Positions 28,762-38,525 of a stretch of DNA of 64,000 bases are shown piece after piece (position 1 is the stretch's first letter; every line of letters begins with the position of its first letter). This DNA comes from Heliobacterium chlorum (lineage in GTDB: Bacteria > Bacillota > Desulfitobacteriia > Heliobacteriales > Heliobacteriaceae), in NCBI RefSeq assembly GCF_014502795.1, contig NZ_JACVHF010000014.1:1-64000 (forward strand), written 5' to 3'. The notes beneath the pieces were generated by a model. The model had not been told where the DNA came from. It was given only the letters and a program-made list of their open reading frames with translations, and ran no database searches. Position numbers and translations under genes: made by a program.

Positions 28762-29865
28762 TTGGATACGCATACAACACCTTATGTGGCCATCAGTCGA
28801 CCGCAGTTGATCGAGAACATTCGTCGTATGGCCGAGGAATGTAGCAAACGAAACATAAAATTAAGACCACACTTTAAAACTCATAAAATGATCTCCATTG
28901 CCCAAATACAAACGGAATGGGGAGCTATAGGTTTTACTGTAGCCAAATTGACGGAAGCTCAAGTGCTCATCCAAGCTGGTTTCAACGATATTCTCATCGC
29001 CTATCCCCTCTGGGGAGAAGATAAATGGAATACCTATAGGTCCTTATCGAAACAAGCTGCACTCTCCACCATCATAGATTCAACGGAATCCTTGCGAGCA
29101 TGGTCCGAACAAGCCAGACGAAGTGGTCAACCGATTCGAGCTTATGTCAAAGTAGACAGTGGATTGGGACGAGTGGGTTATCCACCGGGAGAAAGGCTAA
29201 ACAAATTGGTACGACGTGTCGCAGCTTCGGAAGAAATAGAGTTTTTGGGACTGTTGACCCACTCTGGTCATGCCTATGGAGCAAATTCTCCCTCTATACG
29301 GGAACAGATCGGTCGAGATGAAGGAAAAATCCTAATGCAAATAGCCGAGTCAATGAGGGCAGAGGGAATTAAAATTCCAGAAGTCTCGACGGGTTCCACA
29401 CCGACAGTGGAGTTCAACCTTCAGACACCAGGAGTCACTGAGGTCCGACCGGGTAACTATGTCTTTAACGATGCAACACAAGTACGGCTCGGTGTAGTGC
29501 CGAAGGAACGGTGCGCCTTACAGGTCGTAACGACGGTTGTCTCGCGACCGAATGAAAACCGCTGTATTATAGATGCTGGTGCAAAAGTACTGGCGCTCGA
29601 TCAAGGTGCACACGGGAACCATGCCGATATCGGTTACGGGATCCCTTCCATTGCCGGTTGGAAACTATCAAGGCTTTCGGAAGAGCATGGAGTTTTGGAA
29701 CGTATCGATTCAACAGCTCCGCAAGTTTCAGTGGGAACTCAAATGACGATTATCCCGAATCACGCCTGCCCCGTTGTCAATTTAGCCGACCGAGTCATTC
29801 TTGTCGACGCGCAAGGAACTTCGATCGATATTTGGACCGTCGATGCCAGGGGATGCAGTCAATAA
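28762..29865 (+). CDS. Fold-type III PLP enzyme, D-threonine aldolase / D-serine dehydratase-like
   Basis: The protein has the alanine-racemase-type barrel followed by the D-Ser dehydratase-like metal-binding domain. The PLP lysine lies in LRPHFKTHK near residue 37, and the C-terminal metal ligands in NHACPVVNLAD. Other conserved stretches are VKVDSGLGRVG, GLLTHSGHAYG and EVRPGNYVFND. These define the DSD1/D-threonine aldolase group that cleaves or dehydrates D-3-hydroxy amino acids. The exact substrate cannot be told. TTG 28762 follows AAAGGGGATG. Length is 367 residues. Confidence 0.87.
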   Translation: MDTHTTPYVAISRPQLIENIRRMAEECSKRNIKLRPHFKTHKMISIAQIQTEWGAIGFTVAKLTEAQVLIQAGFNDILIAYPLWGEDKWNTYRSLSKQAALSTIIDSTESLRAWSEQARRSGQPIRAYVKVDSGLGRVGYPPGERLNKLVRRVAASEEIEFLGLLTHSGHAYGANSPSIREQIGRDEGKILMQIAESMRAEGIKIPEVSTGSTPTVEFNLQTPGVTEVRPGNYVFNDATQVRLGVVPKERCALQVVTTVVSRPNENRCIIDAGAKVLALDQGAHGNHADIGYGIPSIAGWKLSRLSEEHGVLERIDSTAPQVSVGTQMTIIPNHACPVVNLADRVILVDAQGTSIDIWTVDARGCSQ

Positions 29866-29960
29866 AATAAATAAAAAATGATGAAAAATAATAAAAATAA
29901 AGAATGAACATTTAAAAGTAAATTTAAGTTTACATCCAAAATTAAATTTAAAAAACAAAA

Positions 29961-29998
29961 CGGCGATCTGAGTTATTATTTCAGATCGCCGTTTTTTT
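29961..29998. terminator. Bidirectional terminator between PLP enzyme and larE
   Basis: CGGCGATCTGA and TCAGATCGCCG arms flank a 9-nt loop and are followed by T7 on the plus strand and by TTTTG on the minus strand. An A/T-rich low-complexity stretch (29866-29956) precedes it. Confidence 0.88.
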
Positions 29999-30019
29999 AT
30001 ATAACCGAAGCAATGAATC

Positions 30020-30925
30020 TTATTTATCCGTAACAGGATTCAAGCTTCCTGTTCGATATCCCTCTAAATCAATCGTCACATAGCGAAAACCAAGCGATTT
30101 CAACTTAGACACCATCAAAGAAGTCTGAGCAGCATTCAAGAATTTTTCCATTGAATCACCAGCTTCAATTCGTGCGATTTCCCCATGATGGCGTACACGA
30201 ATGTTGTCATAACCAAGGGTACGCAAATATCTTTCCGCTTCATCCACTTGGAGTAATTTTTTAGGGTCCAAAGGAGTACCATAGGGAATCCGAGAGGCCA
30301 AGCAAGCCATACTGGGATGATCCCATGTCGGTAGACCCATCATTTGGGACAAGCAACGGACATGTCTTTTACCCATACCTACTTCCGCCAGTGGACTACG
30401 AATCCCCAACTCTTTCAGTGCACGATGACCGGGCCTGAAATCGAGATGATCATCCACTTGCTCACCATTTAGTACTAACGGCAGTCCTTCCGCGCTGGCC
30501 AATTCCTTTAGAGACTGAAAAATCATTTTCTTACAATGATAACAGCGCTCCGGGGGGTTAGAAGACACTAGAGTAGAAGACAGCGGATCCATATTTACGA
30601 CTCGATATTCTGCTCCGATCTGCCGGACTAAACTAACTGTCAGATCGAGAGTTCCTACTGGAAGAAGTGGTGAGTCCACGGTACAAGCAAGCATCCGGGG
30701 TGTAATAGACAAGGGAGAGTTGTCTGGTTTAGGAATGTTGGATTCATTAAGCTGTGACTTCACCCACGTATCGTGCCACGCCGCCAATAAAAAAGTGCTG
30801 TCCACTCCTCCAGAGAAAGCTAACAAAGCGGATGGAATTTGGAGTAGAAGTTCTCGCAGTTGGGAATACTTGAGAAGGGATTCGGTTTGAATGTCTGGTA
30901 AGTCAGCATGACGATGGAGTTTCAT
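30020..30925 (-). CDS. larE: LarE-like ATP-dependent sulfur transferase
   Basis: LarE supplies sulfur for the nickel-pincer nucleotide cofactor of lactate racemase and related LarA enzymes. The PP-loop ATP motif is SGGVDST (residues 38-44). Cys128 and Cys131 lie in PERCYHCKK and Cys208 in ACLASRIPYG. LarE proteins with three such cysteines bind an iron-sulfur cluster, whereas those with one cysteine sacrifice its sulfur; this protein is predicted to be of the cluster type. larA, larB and larC are not in the window. The 301-residue gene stands alone, divergent from the DUF4446 gene. Confidence 0.9.
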   Translation of the reverse strand: MKLHRHADLPDIQTESLLKYSQLRELLLQIPSALLAFSGGVDSTFLLAAWHDTWVKSQLNESNIPKPDNSPLSITPRMLACTVDSPLLPVGTLDLTVSLVRQIGAEYRVVNMDPLSSTLVSSNPPERCYHCKKMIFQSLKELASAEGLPLVLNGEQVDDHLDFRPGHRALKELGIRSPLAEVGMGKRHVRCLSQMMGLPTWDHPSMACLASRIPYGTPLDPKKLLQVDEAERYLRTLGYDNIRVRHHGEIARIEAGDSMEKFLNAAQTSLMVSKLKSLGFRYVTIDLEGYRTGSLNPVTDK

Positions 30926-31075
30926 TTAATGCCCCCTTTCGTTTCGATTATAGCGGATTTAAGCTTGTTTTCCGAGTGACATAATAAGACTTGTTAGCAA
31001 GAGAACTTGTCGAAATACAAAGGAAATGAGCTAAACATGTGGAATTAAACTAGTCGGATGAAAGGGGGAGGACAC

Positions 31076-31573
31076 TTGCCAGTATACTTACCATGGATTA
31101 CAGAGAATATCAATGGACTCGTCGTCACCAGCCTGGGATTGACCTTGATTAGTACGGTACTGCTTATCTTTATATATCAGCGCTTTCGCAAAATCACTGC
31201 GATGTACGGCGATTTGATGAAGGGCCAAGAAGGACGCAATCTGGAAGAACTTTTGCTGGAGAACCAGCGTGTCAATATGGATGCTTCCCAGCGTCTAACT
31301 CAACTGGAGACGGCAGTGACCAAACTCGAAACAGATAGCGAAGAAATGGTTCGCCATATCGGGATTGTTCGTTTCAACGCTTTTGAAAATGTGGGTTCCG
31401 ATCAAAGTTTCTCCGTGGCCCTGTTAAACAACCACTATAACGGTGTGGTGATCAGCAGTCTTTATGGTCGTGAACTATCCCAAGTGTATGCCAAGCCGAT
31501 TCAAAAGGGGAAATCAACATATCTGTTGACCAAAGAGGAAGAAGAAGCCCTGGCGAAAGCAATAAACAAATAA
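31076..31573 (+). CDS. DUF4446 membrane-anchored protein
   Basis: The 165-residue protein has one N-terminal membrane helix (about residues 15-35), a coiled-coil stretch (LEELLLENQRVNMDASQRLTQ) and a C-terminal globular part with the family pattern VRFNAFENVGSDQSFSVALL and GVVISSLYGR. DUF4446 genes are common near spo0J in Clostridia; function is unknown. TTG 31076 is preferred because GGGGGAGG lies just upstream. It precedes an M23 peptidase and a bactofilin, suggesting an envelope role. Confidence 0.87.
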   Translation: MPVYLPWITENINGLVVTSLGLTLISTVLLIFIYQRFRKITAMYGDLMKGQEGRNLEELLLENQRVNMDASQRLTQLETAVTKLETDSEEMVRHIGIVRFNAFENVGSDQSFSVALLNNHYNGVVISSLYGRELSQVYAKPIQKGKSTYLLTKEEEEALAKAINK

Positions 31574-31625
31574 GACAAAAAATCAACATCGATTTTCCGG
31601 AATTTTACTGTGGCAGCAGGAAAAG

Positions 31626-32702
31626 TTGAGGCGATGTCGAATCATCATGTTTATGGATATTTATACCTGGGGGGTGATTTCCATATCCAAAGATGATTCG
31701 CCGCGCCGGAAACGCCAGAAGCCCATGACGATTATGTTTGTCCCAGGCACCGGCGAAAAGTCTTTCAGTATCAACTTATCCCCCGAACGGGCACGACAGA
31801 TGCTGATCGGCGGTATCATTGCAGGTGCATTTGTAGTCCTGTTGTTGATATTGTCCGTCTATACATTGACCCAGCTGTCAGAACTGCACAGACTTCGCAG
31901 CGTCAATGAAGAACAGGCTCAAAAAATTGAAGAACTGCAACAATTCACGGTGACCGTCCAAGATCGCTTGACTAAGATTAAGCAATTGGACAAGCAGATA
32001 CGCCGAATGGTCGGAATCGACGGTGAAGAAGAAAAAGCGATTGCTCCACCGGCCAAAGATTCGGAAGTCATTGAGGATTCCAGCTTGGTTGAACCGGGAG
32101 ACGAAAAAAATAATCTGCATGCCTTTGTCATGCCCTCCCGTTCTGGAGGGACAGTTCCCGTAGCGATGTCGATGAATCAAGAAGCGTTTGAATTAGATGA
32201 TGTAGAAAACCTATCTGTTTTACTGCATGAATACTATGAGGAACTAGATCAAAAAGCAAATGACTTGCAACAATTGGACAAAGAAGTGGGGGAACGGCTC
32301 AATTACCTCGCGGCTGTTCCGTCCACCTATCCTGTACGAGGCGAGATCACATCACCTTTTGGAGCAAGAAAATCACCCTTTGGGGTGAATAAAGAATTTC
32401 ATACCGGACTTGATTTGGCTGCGGACTACGGTACGCCAGTCCGTTCCGCCGCCAAAGGAAAAGTCGTTTTTACGGGTTCGAAACCGGGCTTGGGGAACGT
32501 TGTGGAAGTTGACCACGGCTACGGATTCACAACTGCGTACTGTCATCTATCCGCAATCACTGTGAAAGTAAATGATACGGTGGAACGTGGGGATCAAGTC
32601 GGTAAAGTCGGCAACAGCGGACGGAGCACTGGACCCCATTTGCATTTCATGGTCAAAAAAGACGGGCAACTCCAAAATCCAGAAACGTATCTGATTCACT
32701 AA
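31626..32702 (+). CDS. M23 family metallopeptidase (LytM-type)
   Basis: The membrane-anchored endopeptidase is predicted to cut peptidoglycan peptide bridges. A transmembrane helix (about residues 60-80) is followed by a coiled coil (residues 85-120) and a linker. The C-terminal LytM domain has the zinc ligands FHTGLDLAADYGTPV (H, D) and GPHLHF. The start is uncertain: TTG 31626 and GTG 31674 are possible and neither has a well-spaced ribosome binding site. It is followed after 16 nt by a bactofilin gene; M23-bactofilin pairs occur widely and link a cytoskeletal polymer to wall cutting. Confidence 0.9.
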   Translation: MRRCRIIMFMDIYTWGVISISKDDSPRRKRQKPMTIMFVPGTGEKSFSINLSPERARQMLIGGIIAGAFVVLLLILSVYTLTQLSELHRLRSVNEEQAQKIEELQQFTVTVQDRLTKIKQLDKQIRRMVGIDGEEEKAIAPPAKDSEVIEDSSLVEPGDEKNNLHAFVMPSRSGGTVPVAMSMNQEAFELDDVENLSVLLHEYYEELDQKANDLQQLDKEVGERLNYLAAVPSTYPVRGEITSPFGARKSPFGVNKEFHTGLDLAADYGTPVRSAAKGKVVFTGSKPGLGNVVEVDHGYGFTTAYCHLSAITVKVNDTVERGDQVGKVGNSGRSTGPHLHFMVKKDGQLQNPETYLIH

Positions 32703-32718
32703 ACGGAGGCGCGATTTG

Positions 32719-33153
32719 ATGTTTGGGCGTAAAAAAGAATCAACCATGACAACGATCGAACGTGTAGACACCGTCATCGGAAAAGAATCTCTGTTCACGG
32801 GTACCTTGAAGGCCATGGGCAGTGTTCGAATTGACGGTCAACTAAATGGAGAAATCCTGGGGAAAGGCGATATCGTCATCGGTGAGACGGGTAAGGTCGA
32901 AGCCGCCATTGAGGGCCGTAATGTGATCATCGCGGGGACCCTACGGGGCAACGTCGATGCTAGTGGTCGATTAGAAATCGCGTCGACGGGGCGTCTATAC
33001 GGCGACCTGCAAGCGGCCAGTTTAGTGATCGACGAAGGAGCTGTGTTTCATGGCAGTTCTCGAACCGAACGGAGTCATGCTGCCATCGCTGAAGATGCCA
33101 ATGATGTAGAAGAAAGGCAGGTAGAAGGCTTGCAGGTGGAAGGGGCGCGGTAA
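32719..33153 (+). CDS. Bactofilin (polymer-forming cytoskeletal protein)
   Basis: The core (residues about 20-110) is the DUF583 right-handed beta helix: FTGTLKAMGSVRIDGQLNGE, then GDIVIGETGKVEAAIEGRNV and the repeated glycine turns. Bactofilins form filaments without nucleotide and often localise wall enzymes; the adjacent M23 peptidase is a natural partner. ATG 32719 follows CGGAGG. The 144-residue protein has a disordered acidic C-terminus. Confidence 0.93.
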   Translation: MFGRKKESTMTTIERVDTVIGKESLFTGTLKAMGSVRIDGQLNGEILGKGDIVIGETGKVEAAIEGRNVIIAGTLRGNVDASGRLEIASTGRLYGDLQAASLVIDEGAVFHGSSRTERSHAAIAEDANDVEERQVEGLQVEGAR

Positions 33154-33181
33154 CCACCCGCCTTTTTCTTTTGCCGAACTA

Positions 33182-33844
33182 TTAGGGCCAGTTCGGTCCG
33201 AGCCACAAGTAATCGGCAGCCGGAGCGGATGCGTTATAGGTGAGTGACGTGACCGGCTGCCGGCGGGTTGCTTGATAATAGCCGAACAATATTCCTCGGC
33301 TGATGTGATCAGCCAGTCTGACGACTGCCGATAGGCGCGTGTTTTGTAAGACCATAAATTCCATAAAACCGCCGACATTGACGATGCCGGTGATATGAAG
33401 ATCTCCGATTACAGGGAGGTCTTTTTTTACGCCTGCACCGGGGCGCAACCCACCGAGAGATAAGGTGACTTGACCGACTTGATCGACCCGACCGAGCGAA
33501 GCATCAACAGCAATAACCAATGCATCGGGATGAGCTTCTTCGATCGCTTTTTTTCGTTCGACTAGATTAGTGGCGTGAATGGGATCATCCAAGGTCCCGT
33601 AAATATGATAATAAGCCGAAGCCAGGGGTTTCAACTGAGTACCGACAAGCGGACCGAGACAATCGCCTGTGGAGCGATCGGTTCCAATGCAGACGATGAC
33701 CCGTGGACGACTGAGGCTCGGATCTAAATAGAGAAAGAGTTCGGCCAAGGCCTCACCGATCTCATAGGCGCACCGCCGATCAGACCCGGTAAAATAATGT
33801 TTTTCTCCTGCCAGCAGGTGTTGCCATTCTCGTCTATTGGCCAT
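33182..33844 (-). CDS. yyaC: YyaC-family spore protein (DUF1256)
   Basis: The 220-residue protein matches YyaC, a sporulation-specific, GPR-related presumed protease found near spo0J in spore formers. Conserved elements are CIGTDRSTGDCLGPLVGTQL, IVAVDASLGR-like VIAVDASLGRVDQVG and GIVNVGGFMEFMVLQNTRL. ATG 33844 was chosen because AAAGGAG lies 7 nt upstream. Its reaction is not proven. It is transcribed towards the bactofilin gene. Confidence 0.9.
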   Translation of the reverse strand: MANRREWQHLLAGEKHYFTGSDRRCAYEIGEALAELFLYLDPSLSRPRVIVCIGTDRSTGDCLGPLVGTQLKPLASAYYHIYGTLDDPIHATNLVERKKAIEEAHPDALVIAVDASLGRVDQVGQVTLSLGGLRPGAGVKKDLPVIGDLHITGIVNVGGFMEFMVLQNTRLSAVVRLADHISRGILFGYYQATRRQPVTSLTYNASAPAADYLWLGPNWP

Positions 33845-33933
33845 GACGATACTCCTTTCATCCAGTTTTATTATCATCATGCCCCTGCGAAAGGGAAATT
33901 AAACCATCACTCCTATGGAATGGGGGAAGAAAA

Positions 33934-35073
33934 ATGGGATTCCTCTGGCAGGTTCAGGTAGCGTCTGTTTATGTTGGGGCTGTATTGGGCGCCGGATTTG
34001 CCTCCGGACAAGAGATTATGCAATTTTTTGTCCGTTATGGTCCCGCCGGTGCGGGTTCCGTCGTCTTAGCTGGTGTTCTCTTTGGCCTGCTGGGGCCTGC
34101 AATCATTTACGTCTGCCGCCAAAAAGGGGTGGCCCAATACCAGGACCTGATCAACCTCATCTTTGGATGTCGGTTAGGGCGAGTCATGGATGTGGTCATC
34201 GCCTCATCTTTATTTGTCGGTATCATGGTCATGCTATCCGGTACAGGAGCCCTGGTAGAGCAGCAATGGGGTTGGCCCTCTTGGATCGGAGTGACTGGAA
34301 CGGCGGTCCTTGTTACCGCTTGTCTTTGGTGGGGTTTAAAGTCTTTAGTCTGGGTCAATACCATCCTTGTACCTTTGAAATCAGTCATCTGCCTAGCGGT
34401 GGCCACAGCTGTCGTAGTTTGGATGCCGCCGATAGACACGGGTTCCTTCGCATCGTTCCATGGAACAGAAGCGATTCCGGCGATGTCTAGTTTGCATAAT
34501 CCTATTGAAGCGACGGAGGTAAGTGGAGGCGGACTCTTGCCGTCATCGCCAGCGCTGAGCGCTTTTTTATATGTTTCCTTTAATCTCACCATGTCTCTCG
34601 TCGTCTTAGTGGCTCTCGCGCCTCAAGTTCGTCATCGCGGAGGATATTTAGGCGCAGCCGTGGGCGGGCTTTCGCTGGGATTTTTCGCTTATGTCTTAAC
34701 CTTGGCCATGCTACATTATGTGCCTGCCATCGAAGGCTACCCAGTGCCCATGTTGTTTTTAGCGGGTGCCCTGCACCCTTGGACAGGTGAGATATACGCC
34801 TTTTTGCTCTGGCTGGCCATGTTTACAGCTGCTCTTGGCAGTGCCTTTGGAGCTGCCTTGCGGCTCTCAAAAATGGAAAAAGGGCCGCATTATCGAAAAA
34901 GTTTATTGTTTTCCATCATCGTCGTGGCTCCCTTCGCCTTGCTGCCTTTTTCCGAACTAGTGGCCACGTTGTATCCTTTTTTCGGATATGTGGGACTTCC
35001 CCTGATCATTGCGATCGCCTGGGTGGCACTGAGAGAGTTATTTCATACTCGCACCAAAGATATTTCCATTTAA
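33934..35073 (+). CDS. YkvI-like integral membrane transporter
   Basis: The 379-residue protein has about ten membrane segments and the LeuT-fold-like start VYVGAVLGAGFASGQEIMQF, typical of the YkvI family. Members are presumed amino acid or ion symporters; the substrate is unknown. ATG 33934 follows GGGGGAAGA. It is divergent from yyaC. The 120 bp between it and selB hold no clear signal. Confidence 0.85.
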   Translation: MGFLWQVQVASVYVGAVLGAGFASGQEIMQFFVRYGPAGAGSVVLAGVLFGLLGPAIIYVCRQKGVAQYQDLINLIFGCRLGRVMDVVIASSLFVGIMVMLSGTGALVEQQWGWPSWIGVTGTAVLVTACLWWGLKSLVWVNTILVPLKSVICLAVATAVVVWMPPIDTGSFASFHGTEAIPAMSSLHNPIEATEVSGGGLLPSSPALSAFLYVSFNLTMSLVVLVALAPQVRHRGGYLGAAVGGLSLGFFAYVLTLAMLHYVPAIEGYPVPMLFLAGALHPWTGEIYAFLLWLAMFTAALGSAFGAALRLSKMEKGPHYRKSLLFSIIVVAPFALLPFSELVATLYPFFGYVGLPLIIAIAWVALRELFHTRTKDISI

Positions 35074-35193
35074 TACCAAATTGAAGACGCTATATCCTAT
35101 GCAATGTGCGGTCCCATCGAACCGGGCTTCCCAAAAGCGCGAAAAGATTAGAAAATAGATATATCGTCAGCAGAGATACGAGGGGGCCCTATC

Positions 35194-37158
35194 GTGGCGA
35201 AGAACAGGGTAACTCATGAAGAACACCACATCATCATCGGTACGGCCGGCCATGTCGATCATGGAAAAACCCAATTGGTAAAAGCGTTAACCGGTGTAGA
35301 TACAGATCGACTGAAAGAAGAAAAAGAACGGGGTATCTCCATTGAACTTGGATTTGCCCCCTTTGTCCTTCCGAATGGACTGCGCGCTGGCTTTGTCGAC
35401 GTCCCTGGCCATGAACGTTTCATCAAACAAATGCTGGCCGGGGTCTCCGGGATGGACCTGGTAATGCTCGTCATCGCCGCCGATGAAGGGGTCATGCCCC
35501 AGACGCGAGAGCATCTCGATATTATTGAACTGCTACAGGTGCCTCGGGGAATGGTCGTATTGACAAAGGCTGATCTGGTGGACGACGAATGGCTCGAACT
35601 GATGGTTGAAGAAGTCAAAGAATTCTTAGAAGGAACCAGCCTGTCCCAGGCACCGATCATCACCGTTTCATCGACAACAGGAATTGGATTGCCTGAACTA
35701 AAACAATGTATCGTCGATAAATCTAGTCATCTCCCTCGACGTCCACTTGCCGGTGCAGCTCGACTCCCCATTGACCGGATTTTTACGGTCTCCGGCTTTG
35801 GAACAGTCGTGACCGGCACCTTGGCTTCCGGCGTCATCAGCGTCGGCGATACACTTTCCGTCATGCCTGCTGACTGGCCGGTACGTGTGCGAGGTCTACA
35901 AGTGCACGGAAAAAAAGTGGACGCTGCCCTAGCCGGGCAGCGGGTGGCGGTCAATCTTTCCGGCGTTGAAGTAAGCCAAGTGGTCCGAGGCGATGTGCTG
36001 GCTAAGCCTGGGTTATTCACACCGTCTTATCGAGTAAGTGTACGACTAAAAACATTGCCGGGAAGGGACAAGCCCCTCAAAGAACGGGAACGGATACGCT
36101 TTCACAGTGGAACTCGAGAAACACTAGGACGTATCTCCTTGCTCGATCGGGAAGAGCTGGTGCCGGGAGAAGAAGCCTACGCGCAAATCCTATTGGAAGA
36201 GCCTATAGTCACCGTAAAGGGAGATCGCTTCGTCATTCGCACCTATTCTCCGGCTCTAACTGTAGGCGGTGGGCAAATCATCGAGTCAACAGCGATAAAA
36301 CTAAAAAAACATCGTCAAGATGTCTTGCAAGCTCTCGCGACAAAAGAAATGGGGAGTCCTGTTGAACGATTGACCCAACATCTCAACCAAACAGGGATTC
36401 CCCTTTCCTTGAGTGAGGCCGTCAAAGTGCTCGATGTAACGAGAGCAGAAATCGAATCCATCATCAAGGAAATTCAATCCTCAGAACTATCCTTGGATAT
36501 TGCCCTTCTTAAGGGTGACAGTGAGCCATATCTTCTCGCGGCGACAAGATATGATGGACTCGTAAAAGCCATCGAAAAGGAACTGGGGCATTTTCATCAA
36601 AAATACCCCCTTCGTTTAGGCCTACCGAAAGAAGACCTTAAAGGGCGACTGACGCCCCTGTGGGGCCAAAAGGTCTATAGTGCACTTCTGGCGACCCTCC
36701 AGGAAAAAGGGAGGATTACTCTTCAAGGAAACCTTTTAGCGTATTCTGGATACGTTCCGGTACCGCAGGGAGAAACGGCTCGGCGACTAAATACTTTAGA
36801 ACAACAGTTTGTTTCTTCCGGCCTGCAACCACCTACTCTGAGCGAGTTGACGAAGGAATGGGTCGAGGGGGAGCATCGTCCTCACTCTGAATTGGAGGAA
36901 TATCTAAATTATCTAACGGACACAGGAAGAATTAAAAAAATTACAGACGAATTGCTTTTTCATAGACAAGCCAATCAAGACTTTATCGATACAGTCAAGA
37001 TGGGACTTAAGACTAAAGGAGAATTAACGGTAGCCGACGTGCGAGACCTGACCGGGAGTTCCCGTAAGTACATCGTTCCCTTATTGGAGTGGTTGGATCG
37101 GGAACGAGTGACTCGGCGAGTAGGGGATAAACGGGTAGGGTTCATGCCAAAGACCTGA
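35194..37158 (+). CDS. selB: Selenocysteine-specific elongation factor SelB
   Basis: SelB delivers selenocysteinyl-tRNA to UGA codons marked by a SECIS hairpin. The EF-Tu-like G domain has [10 protein letters not shown], the DVPGHERF switch and TKAD. Two beta-barrel domains follow, and the C-terminal third (residues about 380-654) consists of winged-helix repeats that bind SECIS, ending in [23 protein letters not shown] 35194 lies after GAGGGGG. Length is 654 residues. The Sec tRNA is 3.4 kb downstream; selA and selD are not in the window. Confidence 0.95.
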   Translation: MAKNRVTHEEHHIIIGTAGHVDHGKTQLVKALTGVDTDRLKEEKERGISIELGFAPFVLPNGLRAGFVDVPGHERFIKQMLAGVSGMDLVMLVIAADEGVMPQTREHLDIIELLQVPRGMVVLTKADLVDDEWLELMVEEVKEFLEGTSLSQAPIITVSSTTGIGLPELKQCIVDKSSHLPRRPLAGAARLPIDRIFTVSGFGTVVTGTLASGVISVGDTLSVMPADWPVRVRGLQVHGKKVDAALAGQRVAVNLSGVEVSQVVRGDVLAKPGLFTPSYRVSVRLKTLPGRDKPLKERERIRFHSGTRETLGRISLLDREELVPGEEAYAQILLEEPIVTVKGDRFVIRTYSPALTVGGGQIIESTAIKLKKHRQDVLQALATKEMGSPVERLTQHLNQTGIPLSLSEAVKVLDVTRAEIESIIKEIQSSELSLDIALLKGDSEPYLLAATRYDGLVKAIEKELGHFHQKYPLRLGLPKEDLKGRLTPLWGQKVYSALLATLQEKGRITLQGNLLAYSGYVPVPQGETARRLNTLEQQFVSSGLQPPTLSELTKEWVEGEHRPHSELEEYLNYLTDTGRIKKITDELLFHRQANQDFIDTVKMGLKTKGELTVADVRDLTGSSRKYIVPLLEWLDRERVTRRVGDKRVGFMPKT

Positions 37159-37275
37159 ATGCTTGCCGATCAGATGGTTCTTTCGTCTGAAATAAATTTA
37201 GGTAACAATTGGAAAAATGGTCATAGCATTGGTGGTCTTTACATACCCTCTTCAATAGAGAGAGGAGGGTTGTCT

Positions 37276-38439
37276 TTGATTTTTATCACAAAACGTACCT
37301 TGATTACCGTATTTGGACTAATGTTTCTCATACCCGGGCTCTTCTACGTCAGTTGGATGAAAGCCGTCTCTGTGATGGCACCGGGAAAGCTGGACGGCCC
37401 CCCGATTATGATCGAAGTGGCCGTGGAACTTACCGGGCCGGTAGCACCTTGGGGCCAGGCAGCCATGAAAGGGGTCAAGATGGCTGTCGAAGAGGCAAAC
37501 CAAATAGGGACAAATGGTCGCCGTTTTGAAATCACCACCGTAGACGCCAATGACACGACCGGATTGTCTGGAATACCAGAACAGGTACAAAAAAATGCCG
37601 CCGTTGCCGTTCTCGGGCCCATCACTCCGTCCAAAGCAGAAGCGCTGATCAAGACCGGTCTCAAGGTTCCGCTCGTTAGCCTATCGACCAGCCCGTCTAT
37701 CCCTACCTTGGGGGAAAAGGTCGTACAGGGAACCTACAATGATGAACAACAAGGAACTGCGGCTGCACAGTATGTCGTCAAAAGCGGCTATCGGCAAGTC
37801 CTCCTGGTGACCGAAGAAAAAAGCGCCTATGCTCAGTCTCTTGCTCAGGCTTTTCAAAAGACCTGCGAGGAACAAGGTGCTAAAATGGTTAAAGAAGTTA
37901 GCTACAAACGAGGACAACAAGATTTCAGCGCGATCCTAACGGAAATCCAAAAAGAAAAAGCGGACCTAATCTATTTGCCCGGCTACGCCAAAGAAGCGAG
38001 GGCCTTCTTACAGCAGGCCCGGCAAAAAGGAATTGAGACGCCGATCATCGGCGGTGACGGACTCGAGTCAGTCGCCAAAGAACTGGCCAACAAAGAAAAG
38101 ACAGGAGACTCCTGGCGGTTGTATTATACGACGCCGAACTTTATCCCCACGGGACAAGCCGATGAATTTATCCAAGTCTATCAAAAGCGATATAACGAAT
38201 CGCCTCAGCCGATGGCTCTGTGGGCTTATGAAGCGACACGCGGTCTGATCAATGCACTTTCTACGCCGATTGTCCAAAAAGATCCGTCGAAATTAATGCA
38301 ACAGATGGCTATTTCCAGTTGGCCTGTCGCCGGTGGACGGATGCGAATCGATGGGGATCGCCATGCTATGCGACCTATGGCGATTATGGAGTTTAGTTCA
38401 GAACTTCGCCTGGTCGACGTGATTCCTCCCAACCAGTAA
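37276..38439 (+). CDS. LivK-like ABC transporter substrate-binding protein
   Basis: Extracytoplasmic periplasmic-binding-fold protein of type I, as in branched-chain amino acid uptake. An N-terminal membrane anchor or signal (FGLMFLIPGLFYVSWMKAV) is followed by IEVAVELTGPVAPWGQAAMK and GVKMAVEEAN, VAVLGPITPSKAEA and YGGDGL-like IIGGDGLESVA. TTG 37276 is preferred because GAGAGGAGGG lies upstream. The length is 387 residues. No permease or ATPase genes are adjacent, so it may act as a sensor-type binding protein or share a transporter encoded elsewhere. Confidence 0.85.
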   Translation: MIFITKRTLITVFGLMFLIPGLFYVSWMKAVSVMAPGKLDGPPIMIEVAVELTGPVAPWGQAAMKGVKMAVEEANQIGTNGRRFEITTVDANDTTGLSGIPEQVQKNAAVAVLGPITPSKAEALIKTGLKVPLVSLSTSPSIPTLGEKVVQGTYNDEQQGTAAAQYVVKSGYRQVLLVTEEKSAYAQSLAQAFQKTCEEQGAKMVKEVSYKRGQQDFSAILTEIQKEKADLIYLPGYAKEARAFLQQARQKGIETPIIGGDGLESVAKELANKEKTGDSWRLYYTTPNFIPTGQADEFIQVYQKRYNESPQPMALWAYEATRGLINALSTPIVQKDPSKLMQQMAISSWPVAGGRMRIDGDRHAMRPMAIMEFSSELRLVDVIPPNQ

Positions 38440-38525
38440 ATAATCCGAATCGTCATGTTTAAAGGGCGGTTGACGTAGGCAAGAATACCTCCTGTAAGGG
38501 AAAACGCCTTAAGGAGGAGAACATC

